The notes: a model not told the origin generated them from the letters alone. Numbered from the stretch's first letter, positions 1 through 7,414 are shown. The stretch: DNA of 43,105 nucleotides from an uncultured Bacteroidales bacterium (GCA_934725535.1 CAKVBV010000012.1:1-43105); one strand, 5' to 3'. Program-made: numbers and translations.

Positions 1-121
1 AAAGGACACTGAGGGCATATTTTTTATCCTCACATTCGCGTGACTCATCATCTTAATTTTTGATACCTCTCCTTTCACGCTGCAAAGGTAAAGAAATTAA
101 TGGATGCCTGTACCCGATAAT

Positions 122-198
122 GCAATTAATGGTTAATCCGTGGATAATTATATGTTTATCAGTGTTTTAATGGTCTTTTGTATGGTCTTTAATGGAGA
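122..198. repeat. AT-rich degenerate array, seven 11-bp units
   Basis: Seven consecutive units of exactly 11 bp (starting 122, 133, 144, 155, 166, 177, 188), several containing TTAATGG or a close variant. Related units recur at 301-333 (three 11-mers beginning AATT) and 349-404, where a stretch starting ATAATTATATG and ending TTTTTAATGG repeats most of 144-172. The region lies upstream of the promoter at 488-520. No gene is supported in 1-487. The 11-bp spacing of A/T runs is what intrinsically curved DNA would show; that is inference. Confidence 0.6.
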
Positions 199-256
199 AC
201 TACACTGATAGTGCATTAACGGCTTATTGGCGGCAATTAACGGAGTCATCCAGGGA

Positions 257-275
257 CGCGGGCGCCTCGCCCGCG
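257..275. repeat. Palindrome with 3-nt centre (P1-like variant)
   Basis: CGCGGGCG and CGCCCGCG arms flank the centre CCT, preceded by GGGA. The layout (G-rich lead, 8-9 bp GC arms, 3-nt centre) matches the P1 palindromes found further right, although the arm sequence differs. Confidence 0.6.
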
Positions 276-348
276 GTTTTAAGGGTTATGATAGGGCAAA
301 AATTAATGGTCAATTGCATGGTAATTAACGGAGCCCCACACCCTACAA

Positions 349-404
349 TGCAATTCGTGGTCAATTTACGGATAATTATATGTCTATCAGTGTTTTTAAT
401 GGTA
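349..404. repeat. Second copy of the AT-rich 11-bp array
   Basis: Units at 361, 372, 383 and 394 are 11 bp long. The unit ATAATTATATG at 372-382 is identical to that at 144-154 and the following two units differ from 155-176 by a few bases, so this is a partial direct duplication about 228 bp downstream. Confidence 0.6.
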
Positions 405-487
405 CTGCATGGGCTTTGATGGAGCCCCCCTATTTGTCCTATTCGCCCCATTCGACTCATCCTCACAAAGTCAAAAATCAAAATCCA

Positions 488-520
488 TTTGCACACGTCA
501 ATTACTTTTCGTATCTTTAC
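488..520 (+). promoter_or_regulatory. Bacteroidota-type promoter before the methyltransferase remnant
   Basis: TTTG at 488-491, then 20 bp, then TATCTTTAC at 512-520. This matches the TTTG-N19-21-TAnnTTTG pattern of the Bacteroidota housekeeping sigma factor, with TTTA for TTTG in the -7 element. It lies about 90 bp before the ATG at 608. Confidence 0.55.
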
Positions 521-607
521 GCCCTAATTCGTATAATGCGGATTTTGTACTCGTTCCGACAGCACAAAAGTGTCAGAAATCTCAGTACATTATTGTGGTC
601 AGATAAT

Positions 608-775
608 ATGAGTTTAATAGCAAACCAAACAAATAGTCCTCAGTTCAAAGCCATAGACTTTTTCTGTGGCGGAGGTGGTATGACGTGCGGTCTCCGCCAA
701 GCAGGTATCGATGTCATCGCTGGCGTGGATTTTGACAAGAATGCCCAAACTGAGCGATTGAAGGAGTATTCGTAA
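608..775 (+). pseudogene. Truncated DNA (cytosine-5-)-methyltransferase, N-terminal fragment
   Basis: The 55-residue product carries motif I of C5 cytosine methyltransferases (FFCGGGGMTCGLRQAG followed by VIAGVDFD), which binds S-adenosylmethionine. A full enzyme has 300 or more residues with the catalytic PCQ motif, the ENV motif and a target-recognition domain; all are absent here. The frame ends after a non-homologous tail (about ten residues after FDKNA), as expected if a deletion joined motif I to unrelated DNA. The start is the ATG at 608; upstream in-frame codons look non-coding. It has its own promoter at 488-520 and stands just before the GNAT/ASCH pair, so it probably marks an eroded restriction-modification locus. 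It cannot be active as a methyltransferase. Confidence 0.8.
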
Positions 776-825
776 TGTTATTATTATTTATGTTTATAGT
801 AAAAACCACGTAAATACACAATACC

Positions 826-1893
826 ATGGGTGATTTGATATTAAAACCATTCTCTGAAATTAATTTAGAAGACCATTTTTTCGATTCTCTCCGTAATAAT
901 TATGACGGATTCAACGATTGGTTTAAGAGCAAAGCTTCTTCTGGAGCAGAAGCTCTTGTCTATTATAGTGACACGGTTTTATTGGATTTTTTATATTTGA
1001 AGGAAGAAAATGAGGCTTTGCAATTAGACGGGAATACTTTGCCTTCCAAACGGAGACTCAAAGTAGGAACTTTCAAAATAGAACGCAGAGGCACTAACCG
1101 TGGAGAGCGTTTCATGAAACGAATTTTGGACACTGCTATCCAAAAGGATTTTTCAGAAGCATATGTAACAATGTTTGATGACACAGATGAGTTGTTGCAT
1201 CTCCGCCATTTCTTTGAACAATACGGTTTTATTGAGATTGGTAGGAAATCACACAACAATGGTCGTAGTGAGAGTGTTCTTTTGCGTGATATGACAACGC
1301 AGGTCGGAAACTTAGTGAAGGATTATCCATATATTGATATGCTACGAGGAAAAAAATATCTTTTGGCAGTTAGGCCAGAGTACCACACTAACTTATTCCC
1401 CGATTCTATTCTGAAGACGGAGTGCTATGATATTCTGAAAGATGTCAGCCAGACTAATAGCATAAACAAGATTTATATATGTTGGATGAAGGATGCTCAA
1501 AATCTAAGGGAAGAAGATAATGTAATTATATATAGAATGAAGGATGGTATAGGTCCTGCAAACTATCGTAGCGTAGCAACTTCAGTATGCACAGTTTCTG
1601 AAATAAAAACAATTAATGACTTTGCCAACGTAGAATCATTCATACAATACGCCAATAAATATACTGTCTTTTCTGATTCTGATTTGAGGAAATGGTATAA
1701 CACCAAACCTAATTTTATCGTTGTAAAGATGCTGTATAATATTGCTTTTCAAAAGAAAGTAATCCGTAAAGACATTATAGAACAAGTCGGAGTACCTTCT
1801 GAGGCATATTGGGGTATCTTGCCGCTTTCGGATGATCAGTTTAGCCAAATACTAAATTTAGGAAACGCAGATGGACGCTATATTATCAATTAA
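826..1893 (+). CDS. GNAT-like acetyltransferase with C-terminal extension
   Basis: This 355-residue protein has an N-terminal half (about residues 1-150) that resembles GNAT acyltransferases: a strand ending KVGTFKIERRGTNRGERFMK gives the R/Q-x-x-G-x-G/A-like acetyl-CoA loop, and a later segment (LRHFFEQYGFIEIGR) is the typical GNAT C-terminal strand-helix-strand. The C-terminal half (about 160-355) is unfamiliar to me. The last 23 bp overlap the following ASCH gene in another frame, so the two are probably co-translated. GNAT proteins beside small ASCH proteins occur in bacterial conflict loci, and the C-terminal half may bind RNA or the ASCH partner; this is inference. AT-rich base use, unlike the housekeeping genes to the right, suggests transfer. 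Start ATG chosen at 826; no clear Shine-Dalgarno. Confidence 0.65.
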   Translation: MGDLILKPFSEINLEDHFFDSLRNNYDGFNDWFKSKASSGAEALVYYSDTVLLDFLYLKEENEALQLDGNTLPSKRRLKVGTFKIERRGTNRGERFMKRILDTAIQKDFSEAYVTMFDDTDELLHLRHFFEQYGFIEIGRKSHNNGRSESVLLRDMTTQVGNLVKDYPYIDMLRGKKYLLAVRPEYHTNLFPDSILKTECYDILKDVSQTNSINKIYICWMKDAQNLREEDNVIIYRMKDGIGPANYRSVATSVCTVSEIKTINDFANVESFIQYANKYTVFSDSDLRKWYNTKPNFIVVKMLYNIAFQKKVIRKDIIEQVGVPSEAYWGILPLSDDQFSQILNLGNADGRYIIN

Positions 1894-2257
1894 ACCCATT
1901 TATGCCTCTCAAATATTGGCGGGCACAAAAAAAGTAGAATTCCGCAAACGGGGCTTTAAGGAAAAAGTACGGAGAGTATATATTTATGCTTCTGTACCCA
2001 TTAAGCAGATAGTTGGATATTTTACATTCTCGGATATAGATGAGGATACTCCAGCTAATCTATGGCAGAAATATCAAGAAGTTGGAGGCATCGCAAAAGA
2101 TGATTTCTTCAATTATTACGCCAATACTGCCTCAGGGTGTGCATTTGTGATAAAATCAGTTACTCCATTCAAAGTTGCAAAAAGCCCCAATGATTTTGTA
2201 GATAATTTTGTCGCACCCCAATCATTTATCTATCTTGACACAAGGGCAGAAGATTAA
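1871..2257 (+). CDS. ASCH (PUA-like) domain protein
   Basis: The 128-residue product consists of one ASCH domain. The N-terminus (MDAILSIKPIYASQILAGTK, then VEFRKR) contains the family signature of a conserved G, K, E and R (about G18, K20/K21, E23, R25), followed by the VYIYASVPIKQIVGYF strands. ASCH domains have a PUA-like fold and are predicted to bind RNA or modified bases; some members are RNA-processing hydrolases. The start ATG lies 23 bp inside the preceding GNAT gene. The pair is followed 54 bp later by the nuclease-helicase gene, so all may form one transcript. The substrate is unknown. Confidence 0.75.
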   Translation: MDAILSIKPIYASQILAGTKKVEFRKRGFKEKVRRVYIYASVPIKQIVGYFTFSDIDEDTPANLWQKYQEVGGIAKDDFFNYYANTASGCAFVIKSVTPFKVAKSPNDFVDNFVAPQSFIYLDTRAED

Positions 2258-2311
2258 AGACATGCTCCACTCTCAGAACAGATGAACTTTTAACTTTTTA
2301 TCTACAGATAT

Positions 2312-4366
2312 ATGATTGCACGATATTTTTATCAGGCAGACATACAAACATTCTTGACTGAAGATACAGATTCTATCTTTGGCAAGATGTCGCGTGCCGA
2401 TGAAATGGATACAGCTTCTACGCAGAAGTTTGCTTGGGAGTCAGAGATTGCTATTATGAAGGAAGTTCTTGCTCCTTATCTCTCAGAACAAGCATATATC
2501 CTTTTCGAATATACTATTCCGCGTTTAGGAAAGCGTATAGATGTGGTTGTATTGTTGCGTGAACGTATCTTTGTTATTGAGTTCAAAGCAGGTGAGGAAG
2601 ATTATAACCATGCCGACGTAGATCAAGTAATGGATTATGCATTAGACTTGAAGAATTTTCATCAAGCAAGCCAAGACAGAGTGATAGTGCCCATACTGGT
2701 AGCAACAGAAAGCACGGATTATTCTTCTATTTGTCAGCCTTCCCATTATGATGACGGAGTATATGAACCTCTACTGACAAACGCAAAGAATTTAGGAAAC
2801 ATAATCCAGTTAGTATTGGCAGACAACATAGCACCCACTATCTATAAAATTGCCATTGCTGATTGGGCACGAAGTCGTTATGCACCGACTCCCACTATCA
2901 TAGAGGCGGCACGTTCATTATATCTCAATCATAGTGTAGAGGATATCACACGTCATGAAGCAGAAGGCGCCCGGTTGGAACAAACAACGCATTTTGTGCA
3001 AAAAGTGATACGTAACACAAAAGCCGCAAAAGGCAAAAGTATTTGTTTTGTAACGGGTGTACCAGGGGCTGGCAAAACATTGGTGGGACTGAATGTTGCC
3101 GTACAACAAGAGGCAGATGAAGATTTGGCGGTTTATCTTTCAGGAAATGGCCCTTTGGTGGCTGTTCTGACAGAGGCCTTAACACGAGATAAACAAGCTC
3201 AAGCGCGAGCTAAAGGTGAAAAAATTACCAAGAAAGAGGCAGAACGTGAAGTAAAACGGTTTATTCAAATAATTCACCGTTACCGCGACAACATGCTTAA
3301 CAAAGTTGAGGTTGCTGATGGGAAAATCGAAATAGATTCGACCAAGGAATTGAAAGACGATATCGCCGGATATGGAGAAGTGGAGAATATCGCTATCTTT
3401 GATGAAGCACAGCGTTCTTGGGATAAAGAGCACATGGCAGCATGGCTTAACCGCAAGAAAGGTTTGGCAAATTTTCCCATGTCAGAAGGCGAATTTTTGA
3501 TTTGGTCTCTTAATCAACGAGAAGACTGGGCTGTTATTGTCTGTCTTGTCGGCGGAGGGCAGGAAATCAATACTGGTGAAGCTGGTATCGGTGAGTGGAT
3601 TAGAGCACTTAATGAGGCCTTCCCTAATTGGAAAGTATATATTTCCAGTCAGTTGACAGCAAAAGAATATGCCGAAGGGCAAATAAGCGAATTGCTCGCG
3701 CATAACCCCAATGTCATATATTCCGACGATTTACATCTGGCAGTGTCAATGCGCTCTTTCCGTGCAGAGAACTTGTCAAATATGGTTCATTTCCTGTTAG
3801 AAGGTAACACAGAAAAAGTACGTGAGATATATAGCCAAATTGCTGACCGTTATCCGATAGTACTCACTCGTGATGTGACGAAAGCAAAGACTTGGCTACG
3901 AAATCATGCTCGCGGAAATGAACGCTATGGGCTTTTGGTCTCCTCTAAAGCATATCGCCTGAAACCTTTGGCTATTGATGTGCGATGCAAACCCGATACA
4001 GTGCATTGGTTCTTAGATGATATAAACGATGTGCGCTCATCTTTGTTTTTGGAAGATGCCGCTTCTGAATTTGATGTGCAAGGTTTGGAATTAGATTGGA
4101 CATGTGTTGTGTGGGATGGTGATTTGCGCTATGAAGAAAACGGATGGAGATTTTTTGAGTTTAATGGCGGTTGTAAATGGAATAATATCAAGAAAGCGGA
4201 CCGTCAAGCATATCAACTTAATGCTTATCGTGTATTGCTGACACGTGCGCGTCAAGGCATGGTTATCTGCGTGCCCGAAGGTGACCCTCAAGATGCTACA
4301 CGCTTGCCGAAATTCTATGATGGCACGTACGAATATCTTAAATCATTAGGTTTTGAAGAAATATGA
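2312..4366 (+). CDS. PD-(D/E)XK nuclease fused to a DUF2075-type helicase
   Basis: This 684-residue protein has two parts. Residues about 40-115 look like a PD-(D/E)XK nuclease: glutamates near 43-45, D77 in RIDVVV, E90-x-K92 in VIEFKAG, and a QVMDY segment (Q105, Y109) like the RecB nuclease QxxxY motif. From about residue 245 there is a P-loop ATPase: Walker A GVPGAGKT, Walker B with IAIFDEAQR, and a late motif LNAYRVLLTRARQGM typical of superfamily 1 helicases. The ATPase part matches the DUF2075 family. The last four bases (ATGA) overlap the start of the Nudix gene, so the two are translationally coupled. A helicase-nuclease in an AT-rich region beside a methyltransferase remnant suggests an antiphage or DNA-processing role, which is inference. 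Confidence 0.8.
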   Translation: MIARYFYQADIQTFLTEDTDSIFGKMSRADEMDTASTQKFAWESEIAIMKEVLAPYLSEQAYILFEYTIPRLGKRIDVVVLLRERIFVIEFKAGEEDYNHADVDQVMDYALDLKNFHQASQDRVIVPILVATESTDYSSICQPSHYDDGVYEPLLTNAKNLGNIIQLVLADNIAPTIYKIAIADWARSRYAPTPTIIEAARSLYLNHSVEDITRHEAEGARLEQTTHFVQKVIRNTKAAKGKSICFVTGVPGAGKTLVGLNVAVQQEADEDLAVYLSGNGPLVAVLTEALTRDKQAQARAKGEKITKKEAEREVKRFIQIIHRYRDNMLNKVEVADGKIEIDSTKELKDDIAGYGEVENIAIFDEAQRSWDKEHMAAWLNRKKGLANFPMSEGEFLIWSLNQREDWAVIVCLVGGGQEINTGEAGIGEWIRALNEAFPNWKVYISSQLTAKEYAEGQISELLAHNPNVIYSDDLHLAVSMRSFRAENLSNMVHFLLEGNTEKVREIYSQIADRYPIVLTRDVTKAKTWLRNHARGNERYGLLVSSKAYRLKPLAIDVRCKPDTVHWFLDDINDVRSSLFLEDAASEFDVQGLELDWTCVVWDGDLRYEENGWRFFEFNGGCKWNNIKKADRQAYQLNAYRVLLTRARQGMVICVPEGDPQDATRLPKFYDGTYEYLKSLGFEEI

Positions 4367-4761
4367 GACAGGTTGAAGTAGTTGCTGCTATCATATTTGA
4401 TGAACAAAGACGAATTTTTGCCACACAAAGAGGATATGGGGATTGGAAAGATTGGTGGGAATTTCCTGGTGGTAAAGTTGAGGTAGGAGAAACACTTCAA
4501 CAAGCATTAAAGCGTGAGATTCAAGAGGAGTTGGATACAGAGATAGAGGTAGGTGAACTATTAAGAACGATTGAATATGATTACCCGCAATTTCATTTGA
4601 CCATGCATTGCTTCAAGTGCAAGCTGACTAATAGCCATATTACACTCTTGGAGCACGAGGCAGCAAAGTGGCTCGCTATAGATAATTTGCAATCTGTCAA
4701 ATGGCTACCTGCTGATAAGGAGATTATAGATGAAATTATGCTCTCAACCACAACGTGTTAA
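4363..4761 (+). CDS. Nudix (deoxy)nucleoside triphosphate pyrophosphohydrolase, MutT-like
   Basis: A single-domain Nudix hydrolase of 132 residues. The Nudix box runs from about G37 to T59 (GKVEVGETLQQALKREIQEE), with the metal-binding glutamates of the REIQEE core. The glycine that usually follows is D58, as in other relatives with an EELDT sequence. The WWEFPGG lead-in and the closing KWLPAD segment are typical of the MutT/CTP pyrophosphohydrolase group, which hydrolyses oxidised or non-canonical NTPs to NMP and pyrophosphate. It starts within the stop codon of the nuclease-helicase gene (ATGA), implying a linked function such as altering or sanitising nucleotides during DNA processing. The substrate cannot be told from sequence. 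Confidence 0.85.
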   Translation: MRQVEVVAAIIFDEQRRIFATQRGYGDWKDWWEFPGGKVEVGETLQQALKREIQEELDTEIEVGELLRTIEYDYPQFHLTMHCFKCKLTNSHITLLEHEAAKWLAIDNLQSVKWLPADKEIIDEIMLSTTTC

Positions 4762-4883
4762 TACTGATGTTGTGAGAAATAAATGGATAAACAGTAAAAA
4801 AATCCATCTTGAGTGATAGATTTCAACCTTTTTCCTGTTATACAGGTGGAGAGGAAAAGTTTAATCTATCAACCAAACAATAT

Positions 4884-5453
4884 ATGAACCAAATAACAAC
4901 TTATGACAACCTGACAGATCAGCAAATCGTTGAACGGCTGATACACTACGACCGCGATATGGAAACGTGGTTCTTCTTTGTCTATTGTGCGCCTGTGCTG
5001 CAATCCGTCAACCGGCGGTTCTTCCATGGCGGGCAATCAATGGAGAAAATGACCAACGATTTCTATTTGCACCTCAAGAAACAGGATTGGCACGCACTCC
5101 GACAATACCGCCCGACCGGTGCACTCAAGGCATGGCTCACCACTGTAGCAACCAATCTCTTCATGCCGTGTCCTGATGCTGCTTCAATGGTCACGACCAT
5201 GGACAATGACGAAATGGATGCGTTCTTTGAGGAGGATAACCTGTACTACACGCAACGGCAAGAGAACCTGCGAACCATAGAAAAAGCATTAGACAACCTG
5301 CCTAACCCGCGTTATCGCTACGTGTTGAAAGGCATATATTGTTGGCAGTTGTCCCCGCAACTATTAGCAGAGAAACTGGGCATCACCCTGCCTAATTTTT
5401 ACAATCTCCACCACCGCGCCCTTACAGCATTGAAGAAAAATATAATCCAATAA
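4884..5453 (+). CDS. Sigma-70 family RNA polymerase sigma-like factor
   Basis: This 189-residue protein has a sigma region 2-like stretch (about 10-90, including LKKQDWHALRQYRPTGALKA and WLTTVATNLF) and a C-terminal region 4-like helix-turn-helix (about 150-189, QLLAEKLGITLPNFYNLHHRALTALKK). The size fits ECF-like or orphan sigma factors of Bacteroidales. I chose the ATG at 4884; an upstream in-frame extension is possible but does not look like sigma N-terminal sequence. No anti-sigma or FecR gene follows; the next gene is a glycosylase 50 bp away. The linker between regions 2 and 4 is acidic (DNDEMDAFFEED). Region 4 is a good match and region 2 is divergent. Confidence 0.65.
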   Translation: MNQITTYDNLTDQQIVERLIHYDRDMETWFFFVYCAPVLQSVNRRFFHGGQSMEKMTNDFYLHLKKQDWHALRQYRPTGALKAWLTTVATNLFMPCPDAASMVTTMDNDEMDAFFEEDNLYYTQRQENLRTIEKALDNLPNPRYRYVLKGIYCWQLSPQLLAEKLGITLPNFYNLHHRALTALKKNIIQ

Positions 5454-5503
5454 ATAATTGCCATCGGCGTTCAACCATAACTTATTACAGATAATCCACC
5501 ACC

Positions 5504-6238
5504 ATGTCCGCCATACCTGAAATAGAACATCATACATTGATTGAACGCCACCCCTTGTCTCCCTTTCTGCCCGAAGGGGCAAGGCTGCTGATGCTGGGCA
5601 GTTTCCCGCCGCCTCGGGAACGGTGGTGTATGGAGTTCTTCTATCCTAATCCGCAGAACGATATGTGGCGCATCATGGGGCAAGTGTTCTTCGGCGACAA
5701 AACACATTTCGAACTGCAAAGAGACAACACACACTTTGAGGTACAAAGCGCCAAAACGTCTTTGGAACTACCAAGAGACGGGATTCAAAGAGACAGGCAG
5801 CCAAGCCCCAAGCACCGCAAGACGCTGTTTGACTGCGAAGCCATCGTTGCTTTCTGCAGGGAGCAGGGTATTGCTATCTTCGACACGGCGCAGGCGGTCA
5901 GACGCCTGCAAGACAACGCTGCCGATGAGCACTTGGAGATTGTGGAGCGGACGGACATTGCCGCGTTGCTGCAGCAGATTCCCGAGTGCCACGACATCTG
6001 CTGCACGGGCGGCAAAGCCGCAAGCACCTTGGCGGACATCCTGCATACCGCCACGCCCAAAGCAGGCGGATATATTGATACCCTCTTCAACGGCACACCC
6101 GTCCGTTTTTGGCGTATGCCTTCCACCTCCCGCGCCTACCCCTTGCCTTTCGACCAAAAAGTCGTCGCCTACCAACACATGTTCGATATGCTTCCTCCAC
6201 TCCATCGATGGGGCTATAAGGGATATACCTGTGTATAA
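5504..6238 (+). CDS. DNA-deoxyinosine glycosylase with an in-frame repeat insertion
   Basis: The 244-residue protein belongs to the uracil-DNA glycosylase superfamily, hypoxanthine-DNA glycosylase branch, which removes deaminated adenine for base excision repair. Family motifs are MLGSFPPPRERWCMEFFYPN and NDMWRIMG near residues 29-58, DICCTGGKAASTL in the middle and RMPSTSRAY near the C-terminus. Between FFGDK and KTLFD, where relatives have a short loop, there are about 40 extra residues. Their core is three 9-residue repeats (THFELQRDN, THFEVQSAK, TSLELPRDG) plus a partial fourth, encoded by 27-bp tandem repeats at 5702-5782. The insertion keeps the frame and both catalytic blocks, so the enzyme may still work. 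Confidence 0.85.
   Translation: MSAIPEIEHHTLIERHPLSPFLPEGARLLMLGSFPPPRERWCMEFFYPNPQNDMWRIMGQVFFGDKTHFELQRDNTHFEVQSAKTSLELPRDGIQRDRQPSPKHRKTLFDCEAIVAFCREQGIAIFDTAQAVRRLQDNAADEHLEIVERTDIAALLQQIPECHDICCTGGKAASTLADILHTATPKAGGYIDTLFNGTPVRFWRMPSTSRAYPLPFDQKVVAYQHMFDMLPPLHRWGYKGYTCV
5702..5797 (+). repeat. 27-bp in-frame minisatellite inside the glycosylase gene
   Basis: Three 27-bp units start at 5702, 5729 and 5756, and a shortened unit (ATTCAAAGAGACAGG) follows at 5783. Units share ACA...TTTGA...CAAAGAGAC positions and diverge at several bases, so the array is not freshly expanded. It encodes residues about 67-97 of the glycosylase. Confidence 0.8.
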
Positions 6239-6390
6239 ACGCGGACATGTTATCCGCGACAAGTTTTGTATGTTGTCCCAGTTTTTGTTGGTTAACTATT
6301 GGCACACTCAAACTTTTCCTGTACTATGCGAAATTAATGTCTAATTACATGATAATTATATGTTTATTCCATTCATTCGTCCTGCTATTC

Positions 6391-6422
6391 TTGCATATAT
6401 CGAATGTTTATCGTAACTTTGC
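6391..6422 (+). promoter_or_regulatory. Promoter of the YoeB-type toxin-antitoxin pair
   Basis: TTG at 6391-6393 (in the context TCTTG), then 20 bp, then TAACTTTGC at 6414-6422, a perfect -7 element. A GGAGGG sequence at about 6444-6449 lies 8 bp before the antitoxin ATG and is one of the few Shine-Dalgarno-like sites in the window. An AT-rich 11-bp-phased stretch (about 6336-6369), related to 122-198, lies just upstream. Confidence 0.75.
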
Positions 6423-6456
6423 GGCGATAAAGATAATAAACTTGGAGGGCAATACT

Positions 6457-6693
6457 ATGGATAATGTGTTGAATGCTGAATTTTTGAGAGACCTCAGTTA
6501 CATCGCCGAGGACGAGAATATGATGCGGAAACTCTCGGCGTATGCCCGTCGCCTGTTGAAGACCAAGGCGGATGAGGCACAAATGAGCAAAGAGGAGTTC
6601 ATAAACCGCGTAAAGACCGCAGAGAACGGGGTTACCTACACTATGCAACAAGGGGAATCGCTGGATGACTTGCTAAAACGAACGGTGCAATGA
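6457..6693 (+). CDS. Putative antitoxin of the YoeB-type toxin
   Basis: A 78-residue, mostly charged protein directly upstream of and overlapping (4 bp, ATGA) a YoeB/RelE toxin gene, so it is the likely antitoxin by position and size. It has no clear YefM/Phd N-terminal DNA-binding motif. The N-terminal part (FLRDLSYIAEDENMMRKLSAYARRLLK) looks helical and the C-terminal part (MQQGESLDDLLKRTVQ) could be the toxin-wrapping tail. The ATG at 6457 is supported by GGAGGG just upstream and the promoter at 6391-6422. Expression is probably autorepressed as in other such modules, though no operator is obvious. Confidence 0.7.
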   Translation: MDNVLNAEFLRDLSYIAEDENMMRKLSAYARRLLKTKADEAQMSKEEFINRVKTAENGVTYTMQQGESLDDLLKRTVQ

Positions 6694-6965
6694 GATACAC
6701 TATCCAATTCAAGGAGCAAGCCCTCCGTGATGCATTGAGATTGCAGAAATCAGAACCGACGGCGTATCGTAAATTGCAACAACTCATAGAAGAGTTGGCA
6801 GAACATCCCTATTCGGGAACAGGCAAACCGGAGCGGTTGAAAGGCGATATGAATGACTATTGGAGCAGACGTATCACGCCCAAACATCGTTTGGTATATA
6901 GAGTTTATGAGTCTGAAATTGTGGTCATAGTGCTAACCGCCTATGGACATTATGATGACAAGTAG
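6690..6965 (+). CDS. YoeB/Txe-type mRNA interferase toxin
   Basis: The 91-residue protein belongs to the RelE/YoeB superfamily of ribosome-dependent mRNA endonucleases. The signature is the central block HPYSGTGKPERLKGDMND followed by YWSRRITPKHRLVYRV, which in YoeB carries the RNA-binding and catalytic residues, and a C-terminal tail ending AYGHYDDK, where YoeB has a conserved histidine-tyrosine. The gene overlaps its antitoxin by 4 bp, ensuring coupled translation. All expected parts are present, so it appears intact. A small inverted repeat follows at about 6984-7003 but lacks a T-run. Confidence 0.88.
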   Translation: MRYTIQFKEQALRDALRLQKSEPTAYRKLQQLIEELAEHPYSGTGKPERLKGDMNDYWSRRITPKHRLVYRVYESEIVVIVLTAYGHYDDK

Positions 6966-7060
6966 GCAACAGAATTGATGATAATCTCCTTGCCTTGGGA
7001 GATGAAATACGAGGCGCGTCCCCGCTGACGGACGATAAAAACGGTCAGCAAATGCAAAGA

Positions 7061-7100
7061 CCCACGCGGTGGGCTTTCTGTGACGGACACAGCGGTGTCC
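7061..7100. repeat. Two small palindromes with GCG/AGCG centres
   Basis: CCCAC-GCG-GTGGG at 7061-7073 and GGACAC-AGCG-GTGTCC at 7085-7100, with GGACG and TGACGGACGATA words nearby. The design (GC arms around a short centre containing GCG) resembles the P1 palindromes elsewhere but the arms differ. I see no gene in 6966-7209. Confidence 0.5.
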
Positions 7101-7209
7101 CGAGAAAGCGGTTGGGTGGGCTTTGTGGACATAACAGCGTTTGGCTGCTTTCGTGGTTCTTCACAGAAGTATGCTGAATGCAAAAGCGTTTACTAACGCT
7201 TGCAATTCG

Positions 7210-7414
7210 ATGTTTTGAAACCTGAGAAATTTCACATCCGATTCGATAGCAAGACATTAGTAGATGCTCATGGGTGTATCCACACTTGCGTATATCTGTA
7301 TAGGTATGCGTATGTACGATATACACGCGTGGGTTTCTGCAAGTTTCTTCGATTGGATAGGTTTTCTCAGGACCTCAAAACACGGATTTACTAACAGAAG
7401 TCCGCGTTTTTTTG
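7210..7414 (+). ncRNA. Candidate rod-shaped structured RNA, 6S-like architecture
   Basis: The stretch folds into one long imperfect rod. The outer stem pairs GTTTTGA (7212-7218) with TCAAAAC (7375-7381), then CCTGAGAAA (7221-7229) with TTTCTCAGG (7363-7371). Next, ATCCGATT (about 7236-7243) pairs with GATTGGAT (about 7350-7357, two G-T pairs). A large internal bubble follows, and an apical stem pairs CCAC...GCGTATATC (about 7280-7296) with GATATACACGCGTGG. A T-rich terminator hairpin ends it at 7414. TAACGCTTGC at 7194-7203, a variant -7 element, would place the transcription start near 7210. A closing stem, central bubble, terminal loop and terminator over about 170-200 nt is the layout of 6S RNA, which binds RNA polymerase holoenzyme, but I cannot confirm family membership. 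Confidence 0.5.
7377..7414 (+). terminator. Rho-independent terminator after the candidate RNA
   Basis: AACACGGA (from 7379) pairs with TCCGCGTT around a loop of about 14 nt and is followed by a T7 run to 7413. No protein-coding gene precedes it for 400 bp, which supports a transcribed non-coding RNA at 7210-7381. Confidence 0.7.

Noticed and set aside
380..607. Upstream extension of the methyltransferase remnant
   Set aside because: It would run through the promoter at 488-520 and encodes no family sequence; the ATG at 608 precedes the conserved motif I by the usual distance.
5736..6344. Alternative-frame protein of about 200 codons over the glycosylase gene
   Set aside because: It overlaps most of a glycosylase with clear family motifs and has arginine/serine-rich composition typical of a shadow frame.
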